The notes under the pieces are model-generated. The model searched no databases. It saw only the letters and a program-made list of their open reading frames with translations, and was not told the origin of the DNA. From the NCBI GenBank assembly GCA_020832545.1, contig JAFIEK010000002.1, positions 124,001 through 188,000 on the forward strand: 64,000 bases of DNA. Reading direction: 5' to 3'. Source of the stretch: Pararhodobacter sp. (lineage in GTDB: Bacteria; Pseudomonadota; Alphaproteobacteria; Rhodobacterales; Rhodobacteraceae). Position numbers and translations under genes: made by a program. This document shows, one piece after another, positions 34,788 through 43,889 of this stretch (position 1 is its first letter; each line of letters opens with the position of its first letter).

Positions 34788-36425
34788 ATGTTTTATCAAA
34801 GACCCTCAACACGTGCGGTGCACCCTGCCGCCCGGATGTATGCAAGCGAATGCCGAAATGGCCAGCTGGGAAGGCGCGAATTCCTGACCCGGGCCACGGC
34901 ACTTGGCGTCATGGTGCCGGTCGCCTATGGTCTGCTCGGTCTCACTGCCCCCGCCGCGCGCGCAGACACACCGGTGCGGGGCGGCACCCTGCGCATCCGG
35001 ATGGACATCCGGGCGCAGCGCGACCCGCGCAGTTGGGACTGGACACAGCTTGCCGATGTCTGTCGTGGTTGGCTGGAGTATCTGGTTCAGTTCGAACGCG
35101 ACGGTTCGATCACGCCAGTCCTGCTTGAGGACTGGGAGGCGAGTGACGATGCCACTGTCTGGACGCTCCACGTCCGCCGGGGTGTCACCTGGAACAATGG
35201 CGACGCCTTTATCGCCGAGCATGTTAAGGCCAACATCGAACGCTGGGCCGACGCGTCCTTCGAGGGGAATTCGATGGCCGGGCGGATGAGTGCGCTGGCC
35301 GAGGACGGCAAGCTGCGCGAGGGCGCAGTTGAAATTCTGGATGATCACAGGCTCCGGTTGCACCTGTCGCGGCCCGACATCGCCATCATCGCCAACATGA
35401 CCGACTATCCGGCGGCAATCGTACATCCGGACTTCACGGGCGACGATCCCGTCGCCACCCCGATTGGTACCGGCCCGTATCGCCCGGTCAGCCACGAGAC
35501 CGGAATCGGCGCCGTGATCGAGCGCAACCCCGACCACGAATGGTGGAACGAGGGCAATGGCGCGTGGCTGGACCGGATCGAATTTATCGATCTCGGGACG
35601 GACCCCTCGGCTTGGCTGGCGGCGGCCGAAAGTGATGAAATCGAAGTCACCTATCAGACGACCGGCGATTTCATTGAGCAGTTCGAAGCTATTGGCATGC
35701 CGTCCTCGGAAGTGGTCACCGCCGGCACCATCGCCGTGCGCTTCAATCAGGGGCAAGCGCCCTATGACCGGGTCGAGGTGCGTCGCGCGTTGCAGATGGC
35801 GGTCGACAATGCGGTCGTGCTGGAGCTGGGCTATAATGACCGGGGCGCGGCCGCCGAAAATCACCACGTCGCCCCCATCCATCCCGAATACGCCGAGATG
35901 GACCCGCCCGAGTTCGATCCGGACGGCGCCGCCCGAATGATTGCTGATGCGGGGCTGGCCGATCACGAATTCGAACTGATCTCGATCGACGACGACTGGC
36001 AGGCCGCGACCTGTGACAACGTCGCGGCACAGATCCGCGCCGCTGGGCTGACGATCCATCGAACCATCCTGCCGGGGTCGACATACTGGAACGGTTGGCT
36101 AAGCTATCCGTTCTCGGCGACAGAATGGAACATGCGCCCGCTTGGCGTTCAGGTGTTGAACCTCGCGTACCGCTCCGGAGTAGCGTGGAACGAAACGGGC
36201 TATGCCAATCCCGATTTCGACGCCGCGTTGGACAGAGCGAACGGGATCCCGGATGCCAACGCGCGCCGCGAGGTGATGCGAGAGCTACAGGCGATACTGC
36301 GCGAGGATGGCGTGCTGATCCAGCCCTATTGGCGCTCGCTGTACCGAAACGCGCGGCCGAACATCCACAACGCCGAGATGCACCCGACCTATGAGGTACG
36401 CTATCAATATTACTGGAAATCCTAG
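34788..36425 (+). CDS. Tat-exported extracellular solute-binding protein, family 5
   Basis: 545 residues. A twin-arginine motif LGRREFLTRATALG (about 29-42) followed by a hydrophobic stretch and a PAARA cleavage region indicates Tat export. The rest matches SBP_bac_5: WTQLADVCRGWLEYLVQF, DATVWTLHVRRGVTWNNGD, PIGTGPYRP and VRRALQMAVDN. Such proteins bind peptides, opines, nickel or glycosides for ABC importers. No permease or ATPase gene is adjacent, so it is an orphan. The ATG at 34788 is preceded by GGGAG; the frame begins at 34740. Ends before a strong hairpin (36444-36483). Confidence 0.9.
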   Translation: MFYQRPSTRAVHPAARMYASECRNGQLGRREFLTRATALGVMVPVAYGLLGLTAPAARADTPVRGGTLRIRMDIRAQRDPRSWDWTQLADVCRGWLEYLVQFERDGSITPVLLEDWEASDDATVWTLHVRRGVTWNNGDAFIAEHVKANIERWADASFEGNSMAGRMSALAEDGKLREGAVEILDDHRLRLHLSRPDIAIIANMTDYPAAIVHPDFTGDDPVATPIGTGPYRPVSHETGIGAVIERNPDHEWWNEGNGAWLDRIEFIDLGTDPSAWLAAAESDEIEVTYQTTGDFIEQFEAIGMPSSEVVTAGTIAVRFNQGQAPYDRVEVRRALQMAVDNAVVLELGYNDRGAAAENHHVAPIHPEYAEMDPPEFDPDGAARMIADAGLADHEFELISIDDDWQAATCDNVAAQIRAAGLTIHRTILPGSTYWNGWLSYPFSATEWNMRPLGVQVLNLAYRSGVAWNETGYANPDFDAALDRANGIPDANARREVMRELQAILREDGVLIQPYWRSLYRNARPNIHNAEMHPTYEVRYQYYWKS

Positions 36426-36443
36426 GCAAAATAGCGCAGGTTA

Positions 36444-36483
36444 CAGGGCCTTGTTTAGTGTAGCCGCGCCGACCAAGGCCCTG
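36444..36483 (+). terminator. long-loop hairpin after binding-protein gene
   Basis: Perfect 10-bp stem CAGGGCCTTG (36444-36453) and CAAGGCCCTG (36474-36483) with a 20-nt loop, 18 bp after the stop codon. No T-tract. The remaining interval to 36748 has no gene I can recognise. Confidence 0.55.
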
Positions 36484-36748
36484 CGAGCACCAGTCCTCTT
36501 CACCCGGACGATCCGGGAAATTGGGGTGTGGTGGCTACGATCTGGCAGGCCAAAGGGGGTAGCCCGGTTCAACCCCTAGCGACCGAACAGAAACTTTCCA
36601 ACTGAAATGATGTGCTGATTCATCGCGGCAGAGACAGCCTCAAGTCGATTAATGGGTCCTGACCCTATGCCTCCATCGCATATACCTGCTTGAAAAACGA
36701 TCTGCCCGTCCTGGGAACCCCCTTTGTCAACACGACTTGGTTCGCGCT

Positions 36749-37714
36749 CTAAAACATAACTGATCTGGGGCTTGTGCCCGACGCCTCCATGACCATTTGC
36801 ACGGCGTTTCGCAAGCGTTGCAGGGGTACGAAATCTTCGTTTTCCTTGAGATTGACGAAGCAGATACTGAACGATGGTGGCACCATGCCCGGCACTTCAA
36901 TGACGCAGAGTTCACCCTGCGCGATCTCTTTTTCAATTGATATTCTCGGAACGCAAACCAGTACCTTGAGCCACTGAGCCAGCCGCATCATTTCATGCGG
37001 GCCCGCAGCCCCCTCGCAGAGCGGAACAGGTGGTGAAAGCCCATTGTTGCGAAACATGGTTTCTATTGTGAGTCTCAGGCTGCTGGTCGGACTTTGGAGA
37101 GCCCAATCCGCATGGCGCAAGTCTTCCGTGGTCAGATCCTTCTTTCCCGCCAACGGATGTTGCGGGCCGCAAACAATGACAAGTTCAGTCTGCCCGATTG
37201 GGGTTATGGACAAGGACTTGTCTCTGTCGGGATCCGAATCCGTCCAGTCCACGCGCCCGATATAGCAATCCAGCGATCCGGTGAGCAGCATGTCGAGCAT
37301 GTCTTTCACCGTCCCTGTCAAAAGCCGGTACTGGATGTCTGCCCCGGCGGCGGCCAACATCTTGAGGGCCGCTGGAAAAAGTTGTTCCAGAACGGCCGGG
37401 TTCACGCCGACACGCAGAACGGGTGGCGAACCATCCGCGAGATCGGAGGCGAGATTGCTCAGGATGGAAAGCGCCGCGCCGACCCGTTCCCGGGCCAGCT
37501 GGCCAACGGGTGTAAGCCTGACGCCGCGCGCAGAGCGCACGACAAGATCCACGCCAAAGGTCTGCTCAAGATCCTTGAGCATCTGCGAAACGGCGGGCTG
37601 CGTGACATTGAGCGCCTCGGCGACAACGCGCAGCGAGCCGTGGCGTTCGATCAGTTCCAGTAAGCGCAGCTGACGAAGCCGAAGACGCTCGTGTCGGATG
37701 GAGAGATTGGACAT
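36749..37714 (-). CDS. LysR-family regulator of the TTT transporter locus
   Basis: 321 residues. RHERLRLRQLRLLELIERHGSLRVVAEALNVTQPAVSQMLKDLEQTFGVDL is a LysR winged helix of the kind found beside tct genes. The effector domain shows LRVGVNPAVLEQLFPAALKML and IVCGPQHPLAGKKDLTTEDLRHADWALQSP. Start at the ATG at 37714 (a TTG at 37720 is in frame). Divergent from tctB over 144 bp that contains CAAT-N9-ATTG (37718-37734), a plausible LysR site. Probably activates tctBAC and the CoA transferase. Confidence 0.88.
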   Translation of the reverse strand: MSNLSIRHERLRLRQLRLLELIERHGSLRVVAEALNVTQPAVSQMLKDLEQTFGVDLVVRSARGVRLTPVGQLARERVGAALSILSNLASDLADGSPPVLRVGVNPAVLEQLFPAALKMLAAAGADIQYRLLTGTVKDMLDMLLTGSLDCYIGRVDWTDSDPDRDKSLSITPIGQTELVIVCGPQHPLAGKKDLTTEDLRHADWALQSPTSSLRLTIETMFRNNGLSPPVPLCEGAAGPHEMMRLAQWLKVLVCVPRISIEKEIAQGELCVIEVPGMVPPSFSICFVNLKENEDFVPLQRLRNAVQMVMEASGTSPRSVMF

Positions 37715-37717
37715 AAG

Positions 37718-37734
37718 CAATAGTTATCACATTG
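37718..37734. promoter_or_regulatory. candidate LysR site CAAT-N9-ATTG
   Basis: Short perfect dyad immediately upstream of the LysR start (37714) in the divergent tctB region. The position fits autoregulation; arms are only 4 bp so support is weak. Confidence 0.3.
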
Positions 37735-37858
37735 AAGAAACTTCCGACTACTACTTTTGTCTGGAAGCGCCTAACGCTTAATTGTGCCGCAAGCCCGGGA
37801 GGGGCGTCTGTCATCGGATTGGCAAAACATTTGCCTGCGGTTGCGCGGAGGGGGAAAA

Positions 37859-38308
37859 ATGCGTCAGGCCGATTTCGTTTCGGGGGTAGTCCTTTGCCTG
37901 TTGGGCTTGGGGATGCTGATCTTCGTGATCCCGTCGCACATCGCGCAGGCTCCGGCCGGGTTTGTTTCGCCGCGCCTGGTGCCCAACATGATGATGATCG
38001 CGGTCGTCGGACTGTCGATCCTGCTGGTGCTCAAGGCGCTGCGCGGCATGTCTTATGGCCCACATCCGGAGAAAAACCTGTTCTCGCGCAGTGAGGTGCG
38101 AATGGTCCTGCGTCTGGCAATGGTCTTTGCCATCGCCATCACTGTCTTCGTGTGGCTGTCGCCGCTGGTGGCTGGTGTCGTCCTGATCGTAGGGACGTTG
38201 CTGGCACTGGGCGAACGCGGTCCGGTTGCTCTGGTGGTCATGCCGGCGACGCTGCTTCTGGGGGTCTGGTTGTTCTTTTATCAGCTGCTTGGCACGGCGA
38301 TTCTGTGA
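37859..38308 (+). CDS. tctB: tripartite tricarboxylate transporter small subunit
   Basis: 149 residues, four membrane helices (about 7-26, 42-60, 75-96 and 120-142), the size and layout of TctB. The start FVSGVVLCLLGLGMLIFVIPSHI and internal RLVPNMMMIAVVGLSILLVL are characteristic. It forms the permease complex with TctA and uses periplasmic TctC; cation-driven uptake. The ATG at 37859 has GGAGGGGG upstream. The gap to tctA is 7 bp; the three genes are in the unusual order tctB-tctA-tctC. Confidence 0.9.
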   Translation: MRQADFVSGVVLCLLGLGMLIFVIPSHIAQAPAGFVSPRLVPNMMMIAVVGLSILLVLKALRGMSYGPHPEKNLFSRSEVRMVLRLAMVFAIAITVFVWLSPLVAGVVLIVGTLLALGERGPVALVVMPATLLLGVWLFFYQLLGTAIL

Positions 38309-38315
38309 GGTTGAC

Positions 38316-39869
38316 ATGGAACATCTGATCGCAGGTTTCGCCAACGTCCTCATGCCTGCCACGCTGATCTGGATCGTGATCGGCGTTAGCCTTGGATACA
38401 TGCTTGGTGCGATGCCCGGGCTGGGCAAGGCAACGGGTGTGGCGGTCGCCATCCCGCTGACCTTCTATCTTGAGCCGGTCGCAGCGATTGCGATGCTCAT
38501 CGGCATCGCCAAGGGCAGTACGGCCGGGAGCGCCGTCGCAGCGATCTTGCTGAATACACCCGGGGAGCCATCCTCTGCGCCGACGGCCCTTGATGGTTAT
38601 CCGCTCGCGCGGCAGGGCAAGGCGCAAAAGGCGCTCAAGATGGGCCTCTTTGCCTCTGTCATCGGCGACTTCCTATCGACGCTTCTGCTGATCGCCCTGG
38701 CGGCGCCACTGGCGAGATATGCGCTTCTGATCGGGCCTGTCGAGTTGTGCGCGATCCTGTTCTTTTCGCTGACATTCATTGGCGGACTTGCGGGCGGTTC
38801 GATGATCAAGGGGCTGATTGCCGGTGCCTTGGGGGTTTTCTTTGCGACCGTAGGGCTGGAGCTGGAGACGTTTATCCCCCGCATGACATTCGGGACACTT
38901 GAACTGGACGACGGTATATCGCTTGTCCCCATGGCAATCGGCATGCTGGCTGTTGCCGAGATGGCCGTGCAAGCGGGCAAGATGCGCGAGTTGGACAGCG
39001 CCGCCGCCACGATCGTTGACGGCGCACATCCGAACGACCGCAGGGTGACAAGGGCAGAATGGCTGCGTTGCCTACCTGCGATCGGGCGCGGAACCGCGAT
39101 CGGCTCTGCCGTCGGAATCCTGCCCGGGTTGGGTGCCAGTGTCGGCTCTTTCCTTTCCTACGGGGTTACGCGGAAGCTCTCAAAAACGCTCGAAGCGTTT
39201 GGCACGGGCATGATAGAAGGTGTCGCGGCGGCGGAGAGCGCCGACAACGCTGTCGTGCCATCCAGCTTCGTGCCTCTCTTCGCCCTCGGCATTCCGGGAA
39301 GCGTGATCGCGGCAATCCTCATTGCCGCACTGATCATGCATGGCCTGACACCGGGCCCGAGAATGTTTGTCGAGCAGCCTCAGATGGTAGCCAACATCTA
39401 TGCTGCGATGCTGTGCGCCAGTGTGATCATGTTGGCCATCGGCCTGCTGGGGCAAAAGCTTTTTGCCCAGGTGATCCGGGTGCCATTGCGGCGGGTCATC
39501 CCGGTCGTCCTCTTTCTGTGCTGCGTCGGCGCCTACATGGACAGCGGGAGCATCTTTTCGATCTATGTGATGCTCTTCTTTGCCGTGCTGGGTTATTTTT
39601 CGCGCAAGCTTGGGTTTTCCTTTGTGACCTTCCTTATCGGTTTCGTCATCGGACCGAACCTGGAGCTTACCTTCCGGCAGTCCTTGCAGATTCTCAACCA
39701 TGATCCGATGCGCCTGATGGGGCATCCGGTGGCAGTGGTTTTTCTTGTCCTGACGGTCGTCGTGGTTGTCGCAATCGCCTTCAGCAATTCTCGCGCCGCG
39801 GTGCGGGAAGAGCTTGCTGCACGTGCAGCAACATCAAATCCGCGGAAACTGGAGGAGGAGAACAGATGA
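38316..39869 (+). CDS. tctA: tripartite tricarboxylate transporter large subunit
   Basis: 517 residues with about 12 membrane helices. GAMPGLGKATGVAVAIPLTFYLEP and GSTAGSAVAAILLNTPGEPSSAPTALDGYPLARQGKAQKAL in the N-terminal third, with the duplicated GSAVGILPGLGASVGSFLSYG in the second half, are diagnostic for TctA. It overlaps the start of tctC by four bases (ATGA). It is the channel-forming subunit; the ligand is set by TctC. Alternative upstream starts lie in the end of tctB and are unlikely. Confidence 0.95.
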   Translation: MEHLIAGFANVLMPATLIWIVIGVSLGYMLGAMPGLGKATGVAVAIPLTFYLEPVAAIAMLIGIAKGSTAGSAVAAILLNTPGEPSSAPTALDGYPLARQGKAQKALKMGLFASVIGDFLSTLLLIALAAPLARYALLIGPVELCAILFFSLTFIGGLAGGSMIKGLIAGALGVFFATVGLELETFIPRMTFGTLELDDGISLVPMAIGMLAVAEMAVQAGKMRELDSAAATIVDGAHPNDRRVTRAEWLRCLPAIGRGTAIGSAVGILPGLGASVGSFLSYGVTRKLSKTLEAFGTGMIEGVAAAESADNAVVPSSFVPLFALGIPGSVIAAILIAALIMHGLTPGPRMFVEQPQMVANIYAAMLCASVIMLAIGLLGQKLFAQVIRVPLRRVIPVVLFLCCVGAYMDSGSIFSIYVMLFFAVLGYFSRKLGFSFVTFLIGFVIGPNLELTFRQSLQILNHDPMRLMGHPVAVVFLVLTVVVVVAIAFSNSRAAVREELAARAATSNPRKLEEENR

Positions 39870-40843
39870 TAGATTTCCCGAAGCGGCGCATAATGACGGC
39901 GGCGCTCGCAGCGACAGTGGCCTTCGCCGTGGGCGCGCTTGCGCCCGGGGCAGGATGGGCGGAGGATGGTTATCCGACGCGCCCGATCACCATGCTGATC
40001 GGATACGCGGCAGGCGGACAGACCGATCTTGTGGGGCGCGGCGCGGCGCGGGTTCTTTCGCAAGAACTTGGCGTGCCCGTGAACGTGGTCAACAGACCCG
40101 GCAGCGGCGGACTGGTCGCCACGCAGGCGCTACAACGCACGCAACCCGACGGCTATACGATCCTGTTTCAGGGGCACAGCGTTGTAAACGCCGATCCCTT
40201 CCTCGTGGCGCAGGCAGATTTTGTGCCTGATGATTTCGAGTATGCCGGCATGATCACGGCCTTCCAGCTGGGACTGGCAACCCAGCGGGACGCGCCTTAC
40301 GACACGCTCGCGGAATTTGTCGAATGGGCGCGCGAAAACCCGGGCTTTGTCTACGGCTCGCTCGGCCCGGGCGCACGCCTCTACATGGAGGCCATAGCGG
40401 AAGCCGAGGGCCTTCAGGCAAACATCATTCCCTTGCAGGGTGGCGGCGACATGGTCAACGCGCTTCTGGGCCGGCAGGTGGTGCTGGCCTATTCAGGGGG
40501 CCTCCACTACCGCTATCCCGATGAGCTGAAGACAATCGCGACGACCACGACCTACCGCCATCCCAGCGCCCCCGATGTCGAAACAATCAACGAGCAGGGC
40601 TATCCGCTGGGGATGGATACGCGGACCACGCTGATCCTGCCCAGAGGCACGCCCCGCCCCATCCTGGAGCGGCTGAGCAATGCACTCGCGGCTGCGCAAA
40701 CGGATGAGGAGTTCCTGCGCATGACCGCAAGTGCCGACATTCCGGTCATGTATCTTGACCTCGATCAAGCCGCCGAAGAGGTGCACCAGAGCTACGAGAC
40801 CAATCTGGCGATCTTCGCTGCCGCCGGTATCGAGCCGCGCTGA
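39866..40843 (+). CDS. tctC: tripartite tricarboxylate transporter binding protein
   Basis: 325 residues with an N-terminal export signal (KRRIMTAALAATVAFAVGALAPGAGWA). YPTRPITMLIGYAAGGQTDLVGRGAARVLSQELGVPVNVVNRPGSGGLVATQALQ is the Bug/TctC ligand-binding start, and GLHYRYPDELKTIATT fits the later hinge. Bug proteins bind small carboxylates (citrate, terephthalate, adipate, aspartate and others). It overlaps tctA by four bases. Followed by a perfect hairpin and then a CoA transferase gene, suggesting that the imported acid is converted to a CoA ester. Confidence 0.93.
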   Translation: MIDFPKRRIMTAALAATVAFAVGALAPGAGWAEDGYPTRPITMLIGYAAGGQTDLVGRGAARVLSQELGVPVNVVNRPGSGGLVATQALQRTQPDGYTILFQGHSVVNADPFLVAQADFVPDDFEYAGMITAFQLGLATQRDAPYDTLAEFVEWARENPGFVYGSLGPGARLYMEAIAEAEGLQANIIPLQGGGDMVNALLGRQVVLAYSGGLHYRYPDELKTIATTTTYRHPSAPDVETINEQGYPLGMDTRTTLILPRGTPRPILERLSNALAAAQTDEEFLRMTASADIPVMYLDLDQAAEEVHQSYETNLAIFAAAGIEPR

Positions 40844-40849
40844 CGGCTT

Positions 40850-40872
40850 GGGGAGGGGCGCTTCCCCTCCCC
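40850..40872 (+). repeat. hairpin between tctC and CoA transferase gene
   Basis: Perfect 9-bp stem GGGGAGGGG (40850-40858) and CCCCTCCCC (40864-40872), 5-nt loop, six bases after tctC stop. No T-tract follows and the CoA transferase starts 27 bp downstream, so this is more likely an mRNA-stabilising or attenuating structure than a full terminator. Confidence 0.65.
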
Positions 40873-40898
40873 GATTTGACTTCCATCAGGAGAACGAG

Positions 40899-42101
40899 AT
40901 GTTCCAGCCACTTCAGGGTGTCCGCGTGATCGACCTCAGCCAGGTTCTGGCGGGCCCTTACGCGACCTATCAGCTCGCGCTCATGGGCGCAGAGGTGATC
41001 AAGATCGAAAAGCCGGGTGAAGGCGACTGGACCCGGCGCGGCGGCGGCATGCCGGAACTCTCCGCCCGGAACATGGCGCTTGGTTACCTGACGCATAACT
41101 GCAACAAGAAAAGCGTGACGGTCGACCTCAAATCACCCGAGGGGATTGAGCTGTTGCATGAGTTGGTCACCTCGGCGGATGTGTTCGTCGAGAACTTCAA
41201 GCCGGGGGTGGCCGAGCGGCTGGGCCTTGGCTGGGATATATTACGCAAGCTGAACCCGAAGCTTGTCTATTGCTCGATTTCGGCCTTCGGACAGGACGGC
41301 CCGATGCGAGGTCGCCCCGCCTACGACCATGTCGTGCAAGGCATGTGCGGCATCATGCTGACCACCGGCAAGCCCGGCGACGGGCCGGTAAAGGTGGGGG
41401 CACCTTATATTGACTATGCCGCGGGTATGAATGCGGCAATGGCAATCATGGCGGCCTTGCGGCAGGTCGAACAAAGCAGTGTGGGCGTTCAGGTGGATGT
41501 CGCGATGCTGGACACCGCGCTCATGTTGATGGGGTCGCTCGTCACCCAGCACCTCACCACCGGCTGGAAGCCCGTGCAAAACGGAAACGAAGCCTGGAGC
41601 GCAAGCCCGTCATCGGGTGCGTTCGAGACGGCAGACGGCACGCTGATGCTGGCGGCCAATCATGACCGCCAGTTCGCGAACCTGTGCAAGGCGATCGGTC
41701 GCAGTGACATTCTTGATGACGAACGCTGGCGAACGTTGACGGCGCGGCTGAGCAACTGGCGCAGCCTGCGCGAGACGCTTGAGCAAACCTTCCTCACCCG
41801 CCCGGCCAATGAGTGGGAAGACTTGCTTGCCGTGGCCGAGGTTCCCGCCGGGCGCGTCCGGAGGCTGGACGAAATCCTTGCCCACCCCCAGATTGCGAAC
41901 CGGTGCCTGACAAGCGAGATGTCGTTTGCCGAGACCGACAAGACGGTCCATGTCCCTTCACTGGGTTTCAAGGTCGACGGCCAACCGCAGACCGCCAGCC
42001 GCGCGGCGCCGGTGCTTGGCTCGGATACCGACGATGTCCTGGCAATGATCGGAGTCGATGACGACAGGATCAAAAAGCTGCGTAGCGCCGGGGTCATCTG
42101 A
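40899..42101 (+). CDS. CaiB/BaiF family CoA transferase
   Basis: 400 residues of the class III CoA transferase fold. MFQPLQGVRVIDLSQVLAGPYATYQLALMGAEVIKIEKPGEGDWTR is the standard start, and Asp172 in GAPYIDYAAGMNAA is the catalytic aspartate that forms the acyl-anhydride. SISAFGQDGP and RPAYDHVVQGMCGIM are also conserved. It moves CoA from a donor such as succinyl-CoA to an acid. Directly downstream of tctBAC, so the acid is probably the transported one. AGGAG precedes the ATG at 40899. Upstream in-frame codons overlap tctC and are not used. Confidence 0.9.
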   Translation: MFQPLQGVRVIDLSQVLAGPYATYQLALMGAEVIKIEKPGEGDWTRRGGGMPELSARNMALGYLTHNCNKKSVTVDLKSPEGIELLHELVTSADVFVENFKPGVAERLGLGWDILRKLNPKLVYCSISAFGQDGPMRGRPAYDHVVQGMCGIMLTTGKPGDGPVKVGAPYIDYAAGMNAAMAIMAALRQVEQSSVGVQVDVAMLDTALMLMGSLVTQHLTTGWKPVQNGNEAWSASPSSGAFETADGTLMLAANHDRQFANLCKAIGRSDILDDERWRTLTARLSNWRSLRETLEQTFLTRPANEWEDLLAVAEVPAGRVRRLDEILAHPQIANRCLTSEMSFAETDKTVHVPSLGFKVDGQPQTASRAAPVLGSDTDDVLAMIGVDDDRIKKLRSAGVI

Positions 42102-42780
42102 GACGCGGCGGCCCCATTGCTGCCGACCAGCCTGGGCCGCTGGTGAAGGCGGAGATGCTCGGCATCGTCGATTATTCAAGGGTCTGCCCGTTCCTAACGC
42201 ACGAGGAGGAACTGTCTTTGCTTGCCACGGTCGACCAGGTCGCCCGACGAATAAGACATCAGAAAATTGGCAACCAGATCTGACACTTAACGGCAATAAA
42301 TGCCGCTTATTGAACCGTGTGTCGGGTTTGAGGGCAACGCGACAGCGGCCTTTCTGAGCTACCGCATTCGCGATAACTCCAAGGCAACAGCGGGTCAGCA
42401 GGCGAAGCTGCACACGACCTTGGGATCTTGCGGCCATTACAGGGCGGAACAAAACCGGGCTTCGGCCGCAGCTGGATGAAAGATCAGTGGCAGGTCACTA
42501 ATACCAGCGACTCATCGAGCGGTCATCGGCACTTAAGGCTCTGCGGGCAGAATGTCCGGCATAGCTTTCTGCCCGCCAACCAAAATGAGCTGACGCTATC
42601 GTTCTGCCTCCCAAGTGGCCCTGCTGATAGCGTGGTGCCGATGAGCAGAATTTGGAAGCGCCCGGGCAGCCAGGGGCATCGCTGCGGCGAAGCCTTTCGC
42701 CAAGAATACTATCACGAAAAATGCCTTGAGCGCACCGATGTTGGTTGCCAAGTCCGGGTCACGGCGATAGCGCCCGGTAG
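42102..42780. other. gene-free interval with one inverted repeat
   Basis: About 680 bp between the CoA transferase and AraC genes, with only short low-quality frames. One strong element is present: a perfect inverted repeat at 42543-42576. No RNA gene or mobile element recognised. Confidence 0.4.
42543..42576. repeat. 10-bp perfect inverted repeat
   Basis: GCGGGCAGAA (42543-42552) and TTCTGCCCGC (42567-42576) with 14-nt loop in a gene-free interval. Could be a Rho-independent-like terminator stem, but no T-tract follows on either strand and the nearest stop codons are more than 200 bp away. Confidence 0.45.
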
Positions 42781-43722
42781 TCAGTTTTCGATGCCGTATT
42801 GCCCCGGCGCGCAGCCAAAGGCGCGTCGAAATTGTCGGTTGAAATAGGAAACATCGTTGAAGCCACTTGAATAGGCAATTGTTGAGACAAGCAGCGCTTC
42901 GTCATTGCTGCGGCGGGCGCGTAGCAGATGGCAGGCGTACTCCAACCGCTTTTGCAACAGATAGTCACTGGGTGTAACGCCAAGCAGCGCGAAGCTACGC
43001 TGCAACTGGCGGATTGACACGCCCAGATCGTCGGCAATCTTCTGTATGTTCAGCGTGTTGTCGCTAAAATGGCGATCAACATAGGCCAACCCATTTCTGA
43101 GTGACTGGGCACCCGAGACATCGGAGTCGATTTCGATGTTCTGGTCAGACCGCTCATACAGCATCGTGCCGATCAAGCCGAACAGTGCCTCGCGCAGATA
43201 AAGCGACTGTTGCTCGCTTGCCGAGGTGTGAAAAGCTTTGGCGACGATCGCGGCGAGGGCTCTTGCCGTATGGTCCGCGTGCGACAGAAACAGCCCTCCG
43301 CGCGCCTGACTGCCAAAGCGCATGTTCATTTCGACGCGTGGCAAATGCAACGAGACCTGCCGTTGAAACTTACCAAAAAAGGTAAATTCGCTGAGTTGCG
43401 CACTATCGATCAGGATCATGTCGCCCGGTTGCAACATGCGTGCGACATCATTTTGTGACATCAGCGCCCGCCCCTCTTCCTGGACTATCAGGAAAAAGTT
43501 CTCACCGTCATCAAGGCGAATGTCGCGTCTGGTGCGCGAGATCATTTGAAGATCACTCGCAATATGGGCCATCTCGATGGCGGAATGCTCTGCCAATGCC
43601 ACCACTGCGCGTGTGTTATGGCGCGCTTCGGCCGGATGCCCGCTGAACATGCCACAGATATGCTGCAGCTCAGCCTCGAACTGGTCAATCGGCACGTGTG
43701 TGGCGGAAATCCGTGTCAGCAT
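42781..43722 (-). CDS. AraC-family regulator of the ALDH/GMC/Liv locus
   Basis: 313 residues from the ATG at 43722. The N-terminal part (about 1-200) is an AraC_binding_2 (FeaR-like) domain with LQPGDMILIDSAQLSEFTF. The C-terminal 100 residues are the AraC double helix-turn-helix (LNIQKIADDLGVSIRQLQRSFALLGVTPSDYLL; TIAYSSGFNDVSYFNRQFRRAFGCAPG). Divergent from the aldehyde dehydrogenase gene (167 bp) with three TGTCGCCT-type half-sites in between. FeaR-like regulators often control amine or alcohol oxidation genes, which suits the neighbouring dehydrogenases. Confidence 0.88.
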   Translation of the reverse strand: MLTRISATHVPIDQFEAELQHICGMFSGHPAEARHNTRAVVALAEHSAIEMAHIASDLQMISRTRRDIRLDDGENFFLIVQEEGRALMSQNDVARMLQPGDMILIDSAQLSEFTFFGKFQRQVSLHLPRVEMNMRFGSQARGGLFLSHADHTARALAAIVAKAFHTSASEQQSLYLREALFGLIGTMLYERSDQNIEIDSDVSGAQSLRNGLAYVDRHFSDNTLNIQKIADDLGVSIRQLQRSFALLGVTPSDYLLQKRLEYACHLLRARRSNDEALLVSTIAYSSGFNDVSYFNRQFRRAFGCAPGQYGIEN

Positions 43723-43776
43723 ATCGCTAAGATTGCGACAACATGAGATTCGTTTCAAGTGCAACAATTGTGGCAC

Positions 43777-43821
43777 AGGCGACATCCTCTGTGTCGCCTC
43801 CGTCCAACGATCCTGTCGCCT
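43777..43821. promoter_or_regulatory. AraC-type operator with three half-sites
   Basis: AGGCGACA (43777-43784) is the inverted copy of TGTCGCCT (43792-43799); the same TGTCGCCT recurs at 43814-43821. The two direct copies start 22 bp apart, two helical turns, which is the typical AraC-family spacing. Lies between the divergent AraC and ALDH genes, about 70-110 bp before the ALDH start. Confidence 0.7.
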
Positions 43822-43889
43822 GCCCCCAAGAAACGCCCGGCACTTTCGCCTTAACCTACATTTCAGGGAGATATTTGAGGGAGGAGAGC

